Positions 9,168 to 17,213 of a DNA stretch of 64,000 nucleotides are shown piece by piece; the stretch's first letter is position 1, and every line of letters begins with the position of its first letter. The position numbers were made by a program, and so were the translations under genes. Origin of the DNA: Enterobacter sp. C2 (GTDB lineage: Bacteria > Pseudomonadota > Gammaproteobacteria > Enterobacterales > Enterobacteriaceae); assembly GCF_019880405.1 (NCBI RefSeq), contig NZ_CP082269.1:124001-188000 (forward strand), read 5' to 3'. Below the pieces are notes generated by a model that searched no databases, was not told the DNA's origin, and worked only from the letters and a program-made list of their open reading frames with translations.

Positions 9168-11237
9168 ATGTCTGAGAAAACTTTTCTGGTGGAGATTGGC
9201 ACTGAAGAGCTGCCACCAAAAGCCCTGCGCAGCCTGGCAGAGTCCTTTGCTGCAAACGTTACTGCCGAGCTGGATGCAGCCGGCCTCACCCACGGCAGCG
9301 TAGAGTGGTTTGCCGCTCCGCGTCGCCTGGCGCTGAAAGTGGCTAACCTTGCGGCGGCTCAGCCGGATCGCGAAGTTGAAAAACGCGGCCCGGCGATCTC
9401 CCAGGCGTTTGACGCCGAGGGTAAACCGAGCAAAGCGGCAGAGGGCTGGGCGCGTGGCTGCGGTATCACCGTAGATCAGGCCGAGCGTCTGACCACGGAT
9501 AAAGGCGAGTGGCTGCTCTATCGCGCCCATGTAAAAGGCGAGAGCGCGCAGGCGCTGCTGCCCAACATGATCGCCACCGCGCTGACCAAGCTGCCGATCC
9601 CAAAACTGATGCGCTGGGGTGCAAGCGACGTGCAGTTTGTCCGTCCGGTGCACACCGTGACCCTGCTGCTGGGCAGCGACGTCATTCCCGCAACCATCCT
9701 GGGCATCGACTCCGATCGCGTGATCCGCGGCCATCGCTTTATGGGCGAGCCAGAGTTCACCATCGACAATGCCGACCAGTATCCGCAGATCCTGCTGGAG
9801 CGCGGCAAGGTGATGGCCGACTACGAACAGCGCAAAGCCAAAATCAAAGCGGACGCCGAAGCGGCGGCGCGCCAGATTGGCGGCAACGCTGACCTGAGCG
9901 AAAGCCTGCTGGAAGAGGTTGCCTCGCTGGTAGAGTGGCCGGTGGTGCTGACCGCGACCTTCGAAGAGAAGTTCCTCGCCGTGCCGGCTGAGGCGCTGGT
10001 CTATACCATGAAGGGCGACCAGAAGTACTTCCCGGTCTACGCCAACGACGGCAAGCTGCTGCCGAACTTTATCTTCGTCTCCAACATTGAGTCGAAAGAT
10101 CCGCAGCAGATCATCTCCGGTAACGAGAAGGTGGTGCGCCCGCGTCTGGCCGACGCCGAGTTCTTCTTCAATACCGACCGCAAGAAACGTCTTGAAGACC
10201 ATCTGCCGCGCCTGCAAACCGTGCTGTTCCAGCAGCAGCTGGGTACCCTGCGCGACAAGACCGATCGCATCATGGCGCTCTCCGGCTGGATTGCTGCCCA
10301 GATTGGTGCCGACGTGGCTCACGCCGAGCGTGCGGGCCTGCTCTCTAAGTGCGACCTGATGACCAACATGGTGTTTGAGTTTACCGACACCCAGGGCGTA
10401 ATGGGGATGCACTACGCGCGTCACGACGGCGAAGCCGAAGAGGTGGCCGTTGCCCTGAACGAGCAGTACCAGCCGCGCTTTGCCGGGGACGCACTGCCGT
10501 CTAACCTGGTAGCCTGTGCGGTCGCCATCGCCGATAAAATGGATACCCTGGCGGGCATCTTTGGCATCGGCCAGCATCCGAAAGGCGACAAAGATCCGTT
10601 TGCGCTGCGTCGTGCCGCGCTGGGCGTGCTGCGAATCATCGTTGAGAAGCACCTCAACCTCGATCTGCAAACCCTCACCGAGGAAGCGGTGCGTCTGTAT
10701 GGCGACAAGCTGACCAACGCCAAGGTGGTAGATGAGGTGATCGACTTTATGCTGGGCCGCTTCCGCGCCTGGTATCAGGACGAAGGCTACACCGTGGATA
10801 CCATCCAGGCGGTGCTGGCGCGCCGTCCGACCCGTCCGGCAGACTTTGACGCCCGTATGAAGGCGGTCTCGCACTTCCGCTCCTTGCCAGAAGCTGCGGC
10901 GCTGGCGGCGGCGAACAAGCGCGTCTCCAATATCCTTGCCAAGTCCAGCGAGCCGCTGAACGATATCGTTCACGCGTCGGTTCTGAAAGAGGCGGCAGAG
11001 ATCCGTCTGGCAGGGCATCTGGTGGTGCTGCGTGACAAGCTTCAGCCGTTCTTTGCGGAAGGTCGTTATCAGGAAGCGCTGATCGAGCTGGCGGCGCTGC
11101 GTGAGCCGGTCGATGAGTTCTTTGAGCAGGTGATGGTCAACGCGGATGATAAAGACGTGCGTATCAACCGCCTGACGCTGCTGTCGAAGCTGCGGGACCT
11201 GTTCCTGCAGGTAGCCGATATTTCGCTGCTGCAGTAG
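9168..11237 (+). CDS. glyS: GlyS, glycyl-tRNA synthetase beta subunit
   Basis: Beta subunit of glycyl-tRNA synthetase, needed for tRNA-Gly recognition and activity. The 689-residue length matches E. coli GlyS. The start [20 protein letters not shown] is the family signature; the C-terminal part (from about residue 580) is the anticodon-binding region ending in [26 protein letters not shown] long antisense frame across glyQ and glyS is a codon-bias shadow. An intrinsic terminator follows 24 bp after the stop codon. Confidence 0.98.
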   Translation: MSEKTFLVEIGTEELPPKALRSLAESFAANVTAELDAAGLTHGSVEWFAAPRRLALKVANLAAAQPDREVEKRGPAISQAFDAEGKPSKAAEGWARGCGITVDQAERLTTDKGEWLLYRAHVKGESAQALLPNMIATALTKLPIPKLMRWGASDVQFVRPVHTVTLLLGSDVIPATILGIDSDRVIRGHRFMGEPEFTIDNADQYPQILLERGKVMADYEQRKAKIKADAEAAARQIGGNADLSESLLEEVASLVEWPVVLTATFEEKFLAVPAEALVYTMKGDQKYFPVYANDGKLLPNFIFVSNIESKDPQQIISGNEKVVRPRLADAEFFFNTDRKKRLEDHLPRLQTVLFQQQLGTLRDKTDRIMALSGWIAAQIGADVAHAERAGLLSKCDLMTNMVFEFTDTQGVMGMHYARHDGEAEEVAVALNEQYQPRFAGDALPSNLVACAVAIADKMDTLAGIFGIGQHPKGDKDPFALRRAALGVLRIIVEKHLNLDLQTLTEEAVRLYGDKLTNAKVVDEVIDFMLGRFRAWYQDEGYTVDTIQAVLARRPTRPADFDARMKAVSHFRSLPEAAALAAANKRVSNILAKSSEPLNDIVHASVLKEAAEIRLAGHLVVLRDKLQPFFAEGRYQEALIELAALREPVDEFFEQVMVNADDKDVRINRLTLLSKLRDLFLQVADISLLQ

Positions 11238-11261
11238 TTTGGCCAGACAATAGAAACCAAA

Positions 11262-11287
11262 AACCCGCCTCTGGCGGGTTTATTTTT
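11262..11287 (+). terminator. Intrinsic terminator after glyQS
   Basis: AACCCGCC (11262-11269), loop TCT, GGCGGGTT (11273-11280), then TATTTTTT. A classic GC stem and T-run just past the glyS stop codon; it also faces the end of yiaG. Confidence 0.9.
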
Positions 11288-11314
11288 TATCAAACGGGTA
11301 CAGCGGGCAAAAAA

Positions 11315-11605
11315 TCACTCCATCAGCTGACGGCTGAGACGTGGGTTTGCCTGAATCAATCGCATCAGTTTTAACTCGGTGGAGGAAGGTTTTACTCGTT
11401 TAGATTCCCACTCATGCACCATCGCTACGCTAACGCCCATCACTCGGGCAAAATCATCAATCTTCAGGCCGGTGCCTTTACGCAGTTTCTCGAATTCGCT
11501 AAACGGATTCGGTTTTTGGATCTGACTTACTTTTCGAGATTCATCTTTAAAAACAATTTGTTCCAGGCTGCTAAGCAGCTCAATCATTGGATCTTTGTAT
11601 TCCAT
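11315..11605 (-). CDS. yiaG: YiaG, helix-turn-helix protein of the XRE/HigA type
   Basis: 96-residue predicted DNA-binding protein. The C-terminal half is a Cro/C1-type helix-turn-helix (LRKGTGLKIDDFARVMGVSVAMVHEWESKRVKPSSTELKLM). The N-terminus MEYKDPMIELLSSLEQIVFKDE and C-terminus RLIQANPRLSRQLME closely match E. coli YiaG as I recall it. The ATG at 11605 has a GGAG box; a further upstream ATG (11626) is less likely. Such proteins resemble antitoxins, but no toxin gene lies beside it. Convergent with glyS. Confidence 0.88.
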   Translation of the reverse strand: MEYKDPMIELLSSLEQIVFKDESRKVSQIQKPNPFSEFEKLRKGTGLKIDDFARVMGVSVAMVHEWESKRVKPSSTELKLMRLIQANPRLSRQLME

Positions 11606-11986
11606 CGAATACTCCTCATAAAACACACATCGAGGCCGTGAACAGCACAGAGAGATTTAAGAATAGTCGCTAAAAAATAACCCGGTGGTTGGATGAGATA
11701 ATTATTTGCCATACAAATCAATTTTACGCACCTTGCCTGCATAGTTATGTGACTTTTTACGACCTAACAGATTGATTTATCAGCCTACCTTTGCAGACGA
11801 AAATTTTTGTCAATGCTTTGCAAAAAAATCGCTAACCACCCCCGGCGCGTCTTTTCTCCTGACGCTGATTTTCCCCACAAGATTGCAACGAAAGGGGTAT
11901 CTTGCGCGGCCCACCTGGACTATCCTTGTCAGCGTCAGGCACACGTGTGCCGGTGTGCGCTTTTTTTGGGTGAAAGGAGTAATAAA
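11606..11986. promoter_or_regulatory. yiaG-yiaF divergent region with a structured yiaF leader
   Basis: No convincing gene lies in these 381 bp. The half nearest yiaG is AT-rich and probably holds the yiaG promoter. The half nearest yiaF contains an 11-bp perfect inverted repeat, CCTGACGCTGA (11858-11868) with TCAGCGTCAGG (11929-11939), 60 bp apart, which touches a terminator-like hairpin listed separately. A small open frame at 11772-12041 crosses these structures and the yiaF start and has no coding character. Confidence 0.6.
11938..11967 (+). terminator. Terminator-like hairpin in the yiaF leader
   Basis: GGCACACGTGTGCC (11938-11951) is a perfect 14-bp palindrome. GCACAC (11939-11944) can also pair with GTGTGC (11953-11958), followed by GCTTTTTTT. 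It ends 19 bp before the yiaF ATG, so it may act as an attenuator of yiaF rather than the end of any known gene. Confidence 0.5.
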
Positions 11987-12697
11987 ATGGCGACAGGAAA
12001 GTCCTGCTCTCGCTGGTTCGCGCCTCTTGCGGCGTTATTAATGGTAGTTAGCCTGAGTGGGTGTTTTGATAAAGAGGGCGATCAGCGCAAGGCGTTTATC
12101 GATTTTCTGCAAAATACAGCGATGCGTAGCGGTGAGCGACTCCCGACGCTGACTGCCGATCAGAAAAAGCAGTTCGGCCCCTTCGTGTCGGACTATGCCA
12201 TTCTGTATGGCTACTCCCAGCAGGTGAACCAGGCGATGGATGCCGGTCTGCGTCCCGTAGTAGATAGCGTGAACGCCATCCGCGTCCCACAGGATTATAT
12301 GACCCAGCGCGAGCCGCTGCGTCAGGCTAACGGCTCCCTGGGCGTGTTGAGCCAGCAGCTACAGAATGCCAAAGTGCAGGCCGATGCCTCTCGTTCTGCG
12401 TTAAAACTGAACGATGACCTGAAACCGGTCTATGATCAGGTGTATGAGAAAGTCGTGACCCAGCCGGCTAACGCGTTACAGCCGCTGATCCCGGCAGCGC
12501 AGGTCTTTACCCAGCAGCTGGTACAGGTGGGTGATTTTATCGCCCAGCAGGAGGCGCAGGTGAGCTTTGTTGCCAACGGTATTCAGTTCCCGACCTCTCA
12601 GCAGGCCAGCCAGTATAATTCGCTGATTGGGCCGCTGGCTTCCCAGCATCAGGCGTTTACACAGGCCTGGAGCGCGGCAGTGAACGCGACGCAGTAA
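11987..12697 (+). CDS. yiaF: YiaF, DUF3053 lipoprotein
   Basis: 236-residue predicted lipoprotein, nearly the same as E. coli YiaF in its first 100 residues. Signal sequence with lipobox LSGC (cysteine near residue 26), then a helical, glutamine-rich domain (DUF3053) with KAFIDFLQNTAMRSGERLPTLT and SFVANGIQFPTSQQASQYN. Function unknown. The ATG at 11987 follows AAAGGAG; an in-frame upstream ATG at 11807 would put 60 residues ahead of the signal peptide and is rejected. A GC-rich hairpin follows the stop codon. Confidence 0.9.
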   Translation: MATGKSCSRWFAPLAALLMVVSLSGCFDKEGDQRKAFIDFLQNTAMRSGERLPTLTADQKKQFGPFVSDYAILYGYSQQVNQAMDAGLRPVVDSVNAIRVPQDYMTQREPLRQANGSLGVLSQQLQNAKVQADASRSALKLNDDLKPVYDQVYEKVVTQPANALQPLIPAAQVFTQQLVQVGDFIAQQEAQVSFVANGIQFPTSQQASQYNSLIGPLASQHQAFTQAWSAAVNATQ

Positions 12698-12713
12698 CAC
12701 GCGTACGTTTTTG

Positions 12714-12739
12714 ATGCCCCCGTTTGCGGGCGGGGGCAT
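12714..12739 (+). terminator. Hairpin after yiaF
   Basis: ATGCCCCC (12714-12721) pairs with GGGGGCAT (12732-12739). The stem is strong but the following sequence (TGTAATG) has no T-run, so termination strength is uncertain. Confidence 0.6.
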
Positions 12740-12770
12740 TGTAATGAATCGTAAGTAAAACAATTAGTGC

Positions 12771-12962
12771 TTGCCATGACGTCTGTAAAATGAGTTAATG
12801 CGTCATCGGTTTGATATACAGACCTTAAAGCAGTTTAGTAAAGCAGTCCCCTTCAAGAGTTATCATAGATACTCCTCGTAGTGAGCTCTCCTTTATCGCT
12901 TAAAAAATCTGTAAAGCACGCCATAGCGCCGGAAGGCACACTTAATTAAAAAGGTAATATCT
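12771..12962 (+). promoter_or_regulatory. cspA promoter and cold-shock 5' leader
   Basis: TTGCCA (12771-12776) and GTTAAT (12794-12799), 17 bp apart, fit the cspA promoter. The transcript should begin near 12806 and give a leader of about 157 bases, close to the 159 bases known in E. coli. TGATATACAGA (12812-12822) corresponds to the cold box, and the downstream part CTGTAAAGCACGCCATA is nearly the same as in E. coli. In E. coli this leader refolds at low temperature to allow cspA translation. Confidence 0.85.
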
Positions 12963-13175
12963 ATGTCTAACAAAATGACTGGTTTAGTAAAATGGTTTAA
13001 CGCTGACAAAGGTTTCGGCTTCATCACTCCTGACGATGGCTCTAAAGACGTGTTCGTACACTTCTCTGCTATCCAGAACGATGGCTACAAATCTCTTGAT
13101 GAAGGCCAGAAAGTATCCTTCACCATCGAAAGCGGCGCTAAAGGCCCGTCTGCTGGTAACGTTGTAAGCCTGTAA
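12963..13175 (+). CDS. cspA: CspA, major cold-shock protein
   Basis: 70-residue RNA chaperone of the CSD/OB-fold family that melts RNA secondary structure after a temperature drop. RNP1-type motif KGFGFITP (residues 16-23) and RNP2-type motif VFVHF (30-34) are intact. It differs from E. coli CspA at only a few positions (start [12 protein letters not shown]). The long structured leader is the hallmark of cold-induced cspA rather than cspC or cspE. A strong terminator follows. Confidence 0.97.
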   Translation: MSNKMTGLVKWFNADKGFGFITPDDGSKDVFVHFSAIQNDGYKSLDEGQKVSFTIESGAKGPSAGNVVSL

Positions 13176-13200
13176 GCTTAACGTTTAAAGCACGATGTTA

Positions 13201-13226
13201 AAAAAACCCGCCTCGGCGGGTTTTTT
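13201..13226. terminator. Bidirectional terminator between cspA and the type VI cassette
   Basis: AAAAAACCCGCC (13201-13212) and GGCGGGTTTTTT (13215-13226) are perfectly complementary. The A-run on one side and T-run on the other let it end both cspA and the minus-strand immunity gene. Confidence 0.9.
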
Positions 13227-13248
13227 GTTGTCTGCGCTGTTCTGGTTT

Positions 13249-13581
13249 TCACAGGTTGGCGTACTCTAAAATTTCCTCTCCCATCAGGATACAGTCGGAA
13301 GAGAAGATCAGCCGCATTCTGTATCGCCCCTTATAGATGTATCCCCACGTTTCCAGCACATTAAGAAGCTGCTTTTCGTTAGCAGGATTTTTTATCTTCG
13401 CTAGCGGCGTAACCTTGTCATCAATGACGATACGATCGTCATTGTCGCGATAGAAAGCGAGAAGTTTGTGAGCCTCCTCTACAGCCTCGGTTTTACAGGT
13501 CAGCGATGAGCTTTCCATGGCGGCGTAGGTACTGCTTGTGGCTAAAAGGGAGATAAGTGATAAGAGTTGTATGTAGCGCAT
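13249..13581 (-). CDS. Putative periplasmic immunity protein of the type VI cassette
   Basis: 110-residue protein with a clear Sec signal peptide (MRYIQLLSLISLLATSSTYA, cut near residue 20) and two cysteines in the mature part (C29, C97) that could form a disulfide. I recognise no domain. Its ATG directly abuts the TAA stop of the upstream muramidase-like gene, so the two are translationally coupled. That order (Hcp, effector, immunity), the small size and periplasmic export suggest it protects the producer's own peptidoglycan from the effector. The immunity role is inferred from context. AT-rich compared with its neighbours. Confidence 0.7.
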   Translation of the reverse strand: MRYIQLLSLISLLATSSTYAAMESSSLTCKTEAVEEAHKLLAFYRDNDDRIVIDDKVTPLAKIKNPANEKQLLNVLETWGYIYKGRYRMRLIFSSDCILMGEEILEYANL

Positions 13582-14163
13582 TTAGCGCACCCCTAAAGCA
13601 AGCTTTGCTCTGTGAAGCGCTGTTTTTCTATCTTCGAGACCATTATATCCACCGTTAACGAGAAGAGTGACTTTTTTTATATCATCTTTGTCAGCAGCAA
13701 CGTTTACATTTCTTAAATCCCAGTAATAGCAAGCTGACTTTACGGCTACGTAAGGGTTTCCCGCTACGCTTTCAGGATGGTTAACGTAATCTTTTTTGAA
13801 TGCTTTTCCGAAGTTATCATAGTTACTTCGGCCCGTAAGATCTAATAATCCACGGCCGATAAACCTTGGGCCATCTCCCGGTTGTGTGTTACCTAAACTA
13901 TTACCAACGCGTGTGCCTGCGTCATATTCTCTACCGCCATGCTTAGGAATTTCTGTCATTGTAGAAAAGTTTGCGGTTTCAACACAAGCTTGTGCGAGAA
14001 AATGGGCGATGCGTAATTTAGTATTTATCTCATAAACAGTAAACCAATGATTGAAATGGGGAGCAATTGCGTGCATATTTCTTTTTTGAGAATTTAAAAG
14101 ACTTTCTTTATGTATATAATGTCTTGCTACATCCCATAAAATATCAGCTGTCACATCTGTCAT
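13582..14163 (-). CDS. GH19-family muramidase/chitinase-like enzyme, likely type VI effector
   Basis: 193-residue enzyme of the glycoside hydrolase 19 / phage-lysozyme type, which cleaves beta-1,4 bonds in peptidoglycan or chitin. Candidate catalytic glutamates are E62 (ACVETANF) and E71 (TEIPKHGGREYDAG). The motif GDGPRFIGRGLLDLTGRSNY (around residues 90-109) is diagnostic of GH19 endolysins. There is no signal peptide, as expected if it is carried by Hcp into a target cell. The ATG overlaps the hcp stop codon as ATGA; an earlier in-frame ATG at 14187 lies inside hcp and is less likely. AT-rich, so probably acquired. No holin or phage genes are nearby, which argues against a prophage lysin. 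Confidence 0.82.
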   Translation of the reverse strand: MTDVTADILWDVARHYIHKESLLNSQKRNMHAIAPHFNHWFTVYEINTKLRIAHFLAQACVETANFSTMTEIPKHGGREYDAGTRVGNSLGNTQPGDGPRFIGRGLLDLTGRSNYDNFGKAFKKDYVNHPESVAGNPYVAVKSACYYWDLRNVNVAADKDDIKKVTLLVNGGYNGLEDRKTALHRAKLALGVR

Positions 14164-14639
14164 GACACAGTCCCTCTTTCGTTCCATGCATCGGTAAACT
14201 GCACATTGCCATCACAGTATTTCCATGTGATTCTTTCATAGCGAAGGGAAACATATTCGATATGATTGATTTTCTCTTGATTAATCATACATGGCGATAT
14301 GGATACAACTCTTACGCCTTCAAGTAACATATTGAAGTATTGCTGCTCTTGTCCGGCGTCATTTATTTTATACCAGCGTACCTCCGCTGATTGCAAGCGT
14401 TGCCCGGTAGCTACAGCTTTGTAAAGATATGGGCTAGATGAGTCAAAGATTTTTTCAAAGTTCATCGTCCCATGGATACGGGTTCCTTTTAATTTCCCTG
14501 TATTATCATCTGTTGGAATGCGAAGCGAATGACCAAATCCTACAACCTCAATACTTCCTTCTCTGTCTCTAACATCAACAGAACCTTTAATATCTGCACC
14601 ACCATCATCTTTAAGCCATAGATAAGCTGGGATCGCCAT
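14160..14639 (-). CDS. hcp: Hcp-family type VI secretion tube protein
   Basis: 159-residue protein of the Hcp1 family, whose hexamer rings stack into the inner tube of the type VI secretion system and can carry small effectors in the lumen. Start MAIPAYLWLKDDGGADIKGS and the segments VVGFGHSLRIPTDDNTGKLKGTRIH and SAEVRWYKINDAGQEQQYFNMLLEGVRVVSI are typical. It is the first gene of a three-gene minus-strand unit with the GH19 enzyme and putative immunity gene. No other type VI structural genes (tssB, tssC, clpV, vgrG) occur in the window, so this is an orphan module served by a system elsewhere. The ribosome-binding site lies in one arm of a perfect inverted repeat. Confidence 0.9.
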   Translation of the reverse strand: MAIPAYLWLKDDGGADIKGSVDVRDREGSIEVVGFGHSLRIPTDDNTGKLKGTRIHGTMNFEKIFDSSSPYLYKAVATGQRLQSAEVRWYKINDAGQEQQYFNMLLEGVRVVSISPCMINQEKINHIEYVSLRYERITWKYCDGNVQFTDAWNERGTVS

Positions 14640-14644
14640 TTAGA

Positions 14645-14677
14645 ACTGTCCTTTCGTTAGGGAGTTAAAAGGACAGT
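14645..14677 (-). promoter_or_regulatory. Inverted repeat masking the hcp ribosome-binding site
   Basis: ACTGTCCTTT (14645-14654) and AAAGGACAGT (14668-14677) are perfect 10-base complements with a 13-base loop, just upstream of the hcp ATG at 14639. On the mRNA the arm next to the ATG reads AAAGGACAGT, which contains the AAAGGA Shine-Dalgarno sequence. The hairpin could therefore limit hcp translation; a DNA operator is the other possibility. Confidence 0.6.
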
Positions 14678-14810
14678 ACATCTAATCCATTAGATATAAT
14701 GTAATAAAGTATGCTTATTTATTAACCAACATTTAATACATAAATAATTAAACGGTAATTATTCTTCCAGTAAATATAATCATAATAAAATGTTGCTGTA
14801 TAAAATGCAT

Positions 14811-14842
14811 AAAAAAGCCCCATCATAATATTGATGAGGCTT
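14811..14842 (-). terminator. Intrinsic terminator after ghrB
   Basis: On the minus strand AAGCCTCATCA pairs with TGATGGGGCTT (one G-T pair) around a 6-base loop, followed by TTTT. It ends the kgu-ghrB transcript and separates it from the type VI cassette. Confidence 0.85.
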
Positions 14843-14862
14843 ATAATTGTAAGCCGATCCTT

Positions 14863-15837
14863 TTACTTCGCTATCTGTGGATTCACGCAGTTCTTCTCTA
14901 CCTTGCCGTTAAGGGCGTCGATCAGGTTATCGACGGCGCAGGCGGCCATGTTGTAGCGCGTCTCGTGCGTTGCCGAGCCGATATGGGGCAGGGCGACGAC
15001 GTTCGGCAGGCTCAGCAGCGGCGAATCCACCGGCAGCGGCTCCTGCTCAAAGACGTCCAGCCCGGCGGCGTGGATCTCACCGCTTTTCAGCGCCGCAATC
15101 AGCGCCTGCTCATCTACCACCGGACCACGGCCCGCGTTAATAAAGATGGCGGACGACTTCATCTTCTTGAACTGCTCTGCGCTAATCATATGGTGCGTCT
15201 CGTCGGTCAGCGGCAGCACCACGCAAACGTAGTCTGACTCCTGCAGCAACGTGTCGATATCGCAGTAGCGGGCCTGGAAACGCTCTTCCGCCTCGCTGTG
15301 ATGACGGCGGGCGTTATAGAGGATCGGCATGCCGAAACCAAAGTGTGCCCGCTGCGCCAGCGCCAGACCGATGCGGCCCATGCCGATGATGCCCAGCGTT
15401 TTGTGATGCACGTCGATACCGAACCAGTCCGGGCCAATACCCTGTTTCCATTCGCCTGCTTTCACTCGCTCCGCCACCTCCACCACGCGGCGGGCGGTGC
15501 TAAGAACCAGCGCCATCATGGTATCGGCAACCGTCTCCGTCAGCACGGTAGGGGTGTGCATCAGGAAAATGCCCCGCGCGTTCAGGGCATCAACGTCGAA
15601 CTGATCGTAGCCAACCGACACGGTGGAGGCGGCACGCAGCTTCGGCATCTTTTCCAGCAGCGCCGCGTCCACTTTCTCACTCGAACCCAGCAAGCCCTCT
15701 GCATCTGCAAACGCCTCCGCGTTTTTTTGTACCGTCTCCGGGTCGAGATTGTCGACCTGGGTGACGGTAAAGTGGTCTTCCAGACGCTTATGCAGATCGT
15801 CAGGCAGTGCTTTGTACAGGATGATGGACGGCTTCAT
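14863..15837 (-). CDS. ghrB: GhrB, 2-ketoaldonate / glyoxylate-hydroxypyruvate reductase B (KguD role likely)
   Basis: 324-residue NAD(P)H-dependent D-2-hydroxyacid dehydrogenase, close to E. coli GhrB throughout. Rossmann motif [14 protein letters not shown] near residue 150, catalytic Arg in [10 protein letters not shown], Glu in the DVFEQEPL region, and His in [12 protein letters not shown]. In E. coli GhrB reduces glyoxylate, hydroxypyruvate and 2-keto-D-gluconate. Here it is the last gene of a kguE-kguK-kguT-ghrB unit (14 bp after kguT), the position held in pseudomonads by kguD, the 2-keto-6-phosphogluconate reductase. It may therefore act on the phosphorylated sugar acid; this is inference from context. 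The ATG at 15837 follows CGGAG. Confidence 0.93.
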   Translation of the reverse strand: MKPSIILYKALPDDLHKRLEDHFTVTQVDNLDPETVQKNAEAFADAEGLLGSSEKVDAALLEKMPKLRAASTVSVGYDQFDVDALNARGIFLMHTPTVLTETVADTMMALVLSTARRVVEVAERVKAGEWKQGIGPDWFGIDVHHKTLGIIGMGRIGLALAQRAHFGFGMPILYNARRHHSEAEERFQARYCDIDTLLQESDYVCVVLPLTDETHHMISAEQFKKMKSSAIFINAGRGPVVDEQALIAALKSGEIHAAGLDVFEQEPLPVDSPLLSLPNVVALPHIGSATHETRYNMAACAVDNLIDALNGKVEKNCVNPQIAK

Positions 15838-15851
15838 GCGTATCTCCGTAA

Positions 15852-17150
15852 TCAATGGGTTGAGGGGCGTCCGGCGCGCATCATGCGGGCTGGAGCCTGT
15901 TGATTATTGGCAGGCTTAACAATCAAAGTAAGCCATACCGAAACAAAAAGTGCCACCCCCATAAAAATGTACGATGCGGACGGGCTGCCGGTGGAACCGT
16001 TGAGATAGCCCACAAACCACGAGCCAAAGAAGGAGCCGAGCGCGCCCATGCTGTTGATTAATGCCATAGCGCCGCCCGCCACGTTACGCGGCAGCATCTC
16101 TGGGATAATCGCAAAGAAGGGGCCGTAAGGAGCGTACATTGCCGCACCGGCGATCACCAGCAGGGTATAGGAGATCCAGAAGTGGTTTGCACCCACCGCC
16201 CAGGAGCCAATAAAGGCGAAGGCAGCAATCAGCAGCAGCGGCCAGACAAACAGCTTGCGGTTTTGCAGCTTATCAGAGGCCCAGGAGGCGAGGATCATCG
16301 CAATGGTCGCGGCCAGGTAGGGCACAGAGGAGAGCCAGCCCACTTCTACCATGCCTAAGTTTGCGCCACCGCTGCGGATAATCGACGGCAGCCACAGCAC
16401 GAAGCCGTACACGCCGATGCTCCAGGCGAAGTACTGCATGCAGAGCAGGATAACGTTGCGCGAGCGGAAAGCGTCACCGTAGTTACGGACCGCTTTGATA
16501 CCCTCCTGCTCTTTCTCCAGCTGTGCTTGCAGCGCGGCTTTTTCATCTTCCGCGAGCCACTTCACCTGCTCGGGCTTATCTTTTACCAGCACCCACCAAC
16601 AGAATGCCCAGATGATGGCCGGAACGCCTTCGATAATGAACATTTCACGCCAGCCGAAGGACTGGATCAGGTAGCCGGAAACCACCGACATCCACAGTAC
16701 CGTAACCGGGTTACCGAGGATCAGGAAAGTATTGGCCCGGGAACGTTCGGATTTGGTAAACCAGTTGCTGATGTAGATCAGCATGGCCGGCATGACCGCC
16801 GCCTCCACTACGCCCAGAATAAAGCGAATGGCAGCCAGCATTGGAATATTATTAACCACGCCGGTCAGCGAGGCGCACGCTCCCCACAGGATCAGGCAGA
16901 TAAAGATCAGCTTGCGAACGCTGCGATGCTCGGCATAGAGTGCGCCGGGGATCTGGAAGAAGAAGTAACCGAGGAAGAAGAGCGCGCCCAGCAGCGATGA
17001 GATGCCTTTGGTAATGCCCAGATCCTCGTTAATACCGGCAGCGGACGCGAAGCTGAAGTTGGCCCGGTCAAGGTAGGCCAGGCTGTAGGTGATAAATATA
17101 ATCGGCATAATGTACAGCCAGCGTTTAGCTGCATTGGTCGAACTTTTCAT
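15852..17150 (-). CDS. kguT: KguT-like MFS transporter, probable 2-ketogluconate importer
   Basis: 432-residue major facilitator superfamily protein with about twelve membrane segments, of the anion:cation symporter type (start [23 protein letters not shown], typical of hexuronate/2-ketogluconate transporters). The cytoplasmic loop between the two halves carries the charged stretch [18 protein letters not shown]. It lies between kguK (63 bp upstream) and ghrB on the same strand. A small hairpin, CCTCTGT (17182-17188) with ACAGAGG (17199-17205), lies in the gap. The substrate is inferred from neighbours with kinase, reductase and epimerase-like functions for 2-ketogluconate. Confidence 0.85.
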   Translation of the reverse strand: MKSSTNAAKRWLYIMPIIFITYSLAYLDRANFSFASAAGINEDLGITKGISSLLGALFFLGYFFFQIPGALYAEHRSVRKLIFICLILWGACASLTGVVNNIPMLAAIRFILGVVEAAVMPAMLIYISNWFTKSERSRANTFLILGNPVTVLWMSVVSGYLIQSFGWREMFIIEGVPAIIWAFCWWVLVKDKPEQVKWLAEDEKAALQAQLEKEQEGIKAVRNYGDAFRSRNVILLCMQYFAWSIGVYGFVLWLPSIIRSGGANLGMVEVGWLSSVPYLAATIAMILASWASDKLQNRKLFVWPLLLIAAFAFIGSWAVGANHFWISYTLLVIAGAAMYAPYGPFFAIIPEMLPRNVAGGAMALINSMGALGSFFGSWFVGYLNGSTGSPSASYIFMGVALFVSVWLTLIVKPANNQQAPARMMRAGRPSTH

Positions 17151-17213
17151 AGGCTTGCCTCGAATGTTGAGGTTTATGCTGCCTCTGTTGTGTAGGGTAC
17201 AGAGGATCTGTAA

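Noticed and set aside
8475-11018. 847-residue open frame on the minus strand across glyQ and glyS
   Set aside because: It lies fully antisense to two essential, well-matched genes; the long frame is a by-product of GC-rich codon use and has no recognisable domain.
11772-12041. 89-residue open frame overlapping the yiaF start
   Set aside because: Out of frame with yiaF, crosses the leader hairpins and lacks coding character.
13249-14163. Prophage lysis cassette reading of the GH19 gene
   Set aside because: No holin, spanin, integrase or structural phage genes occur; the coupled upstream Hcp gene and exported downstream protein fit a type VI cassette better.
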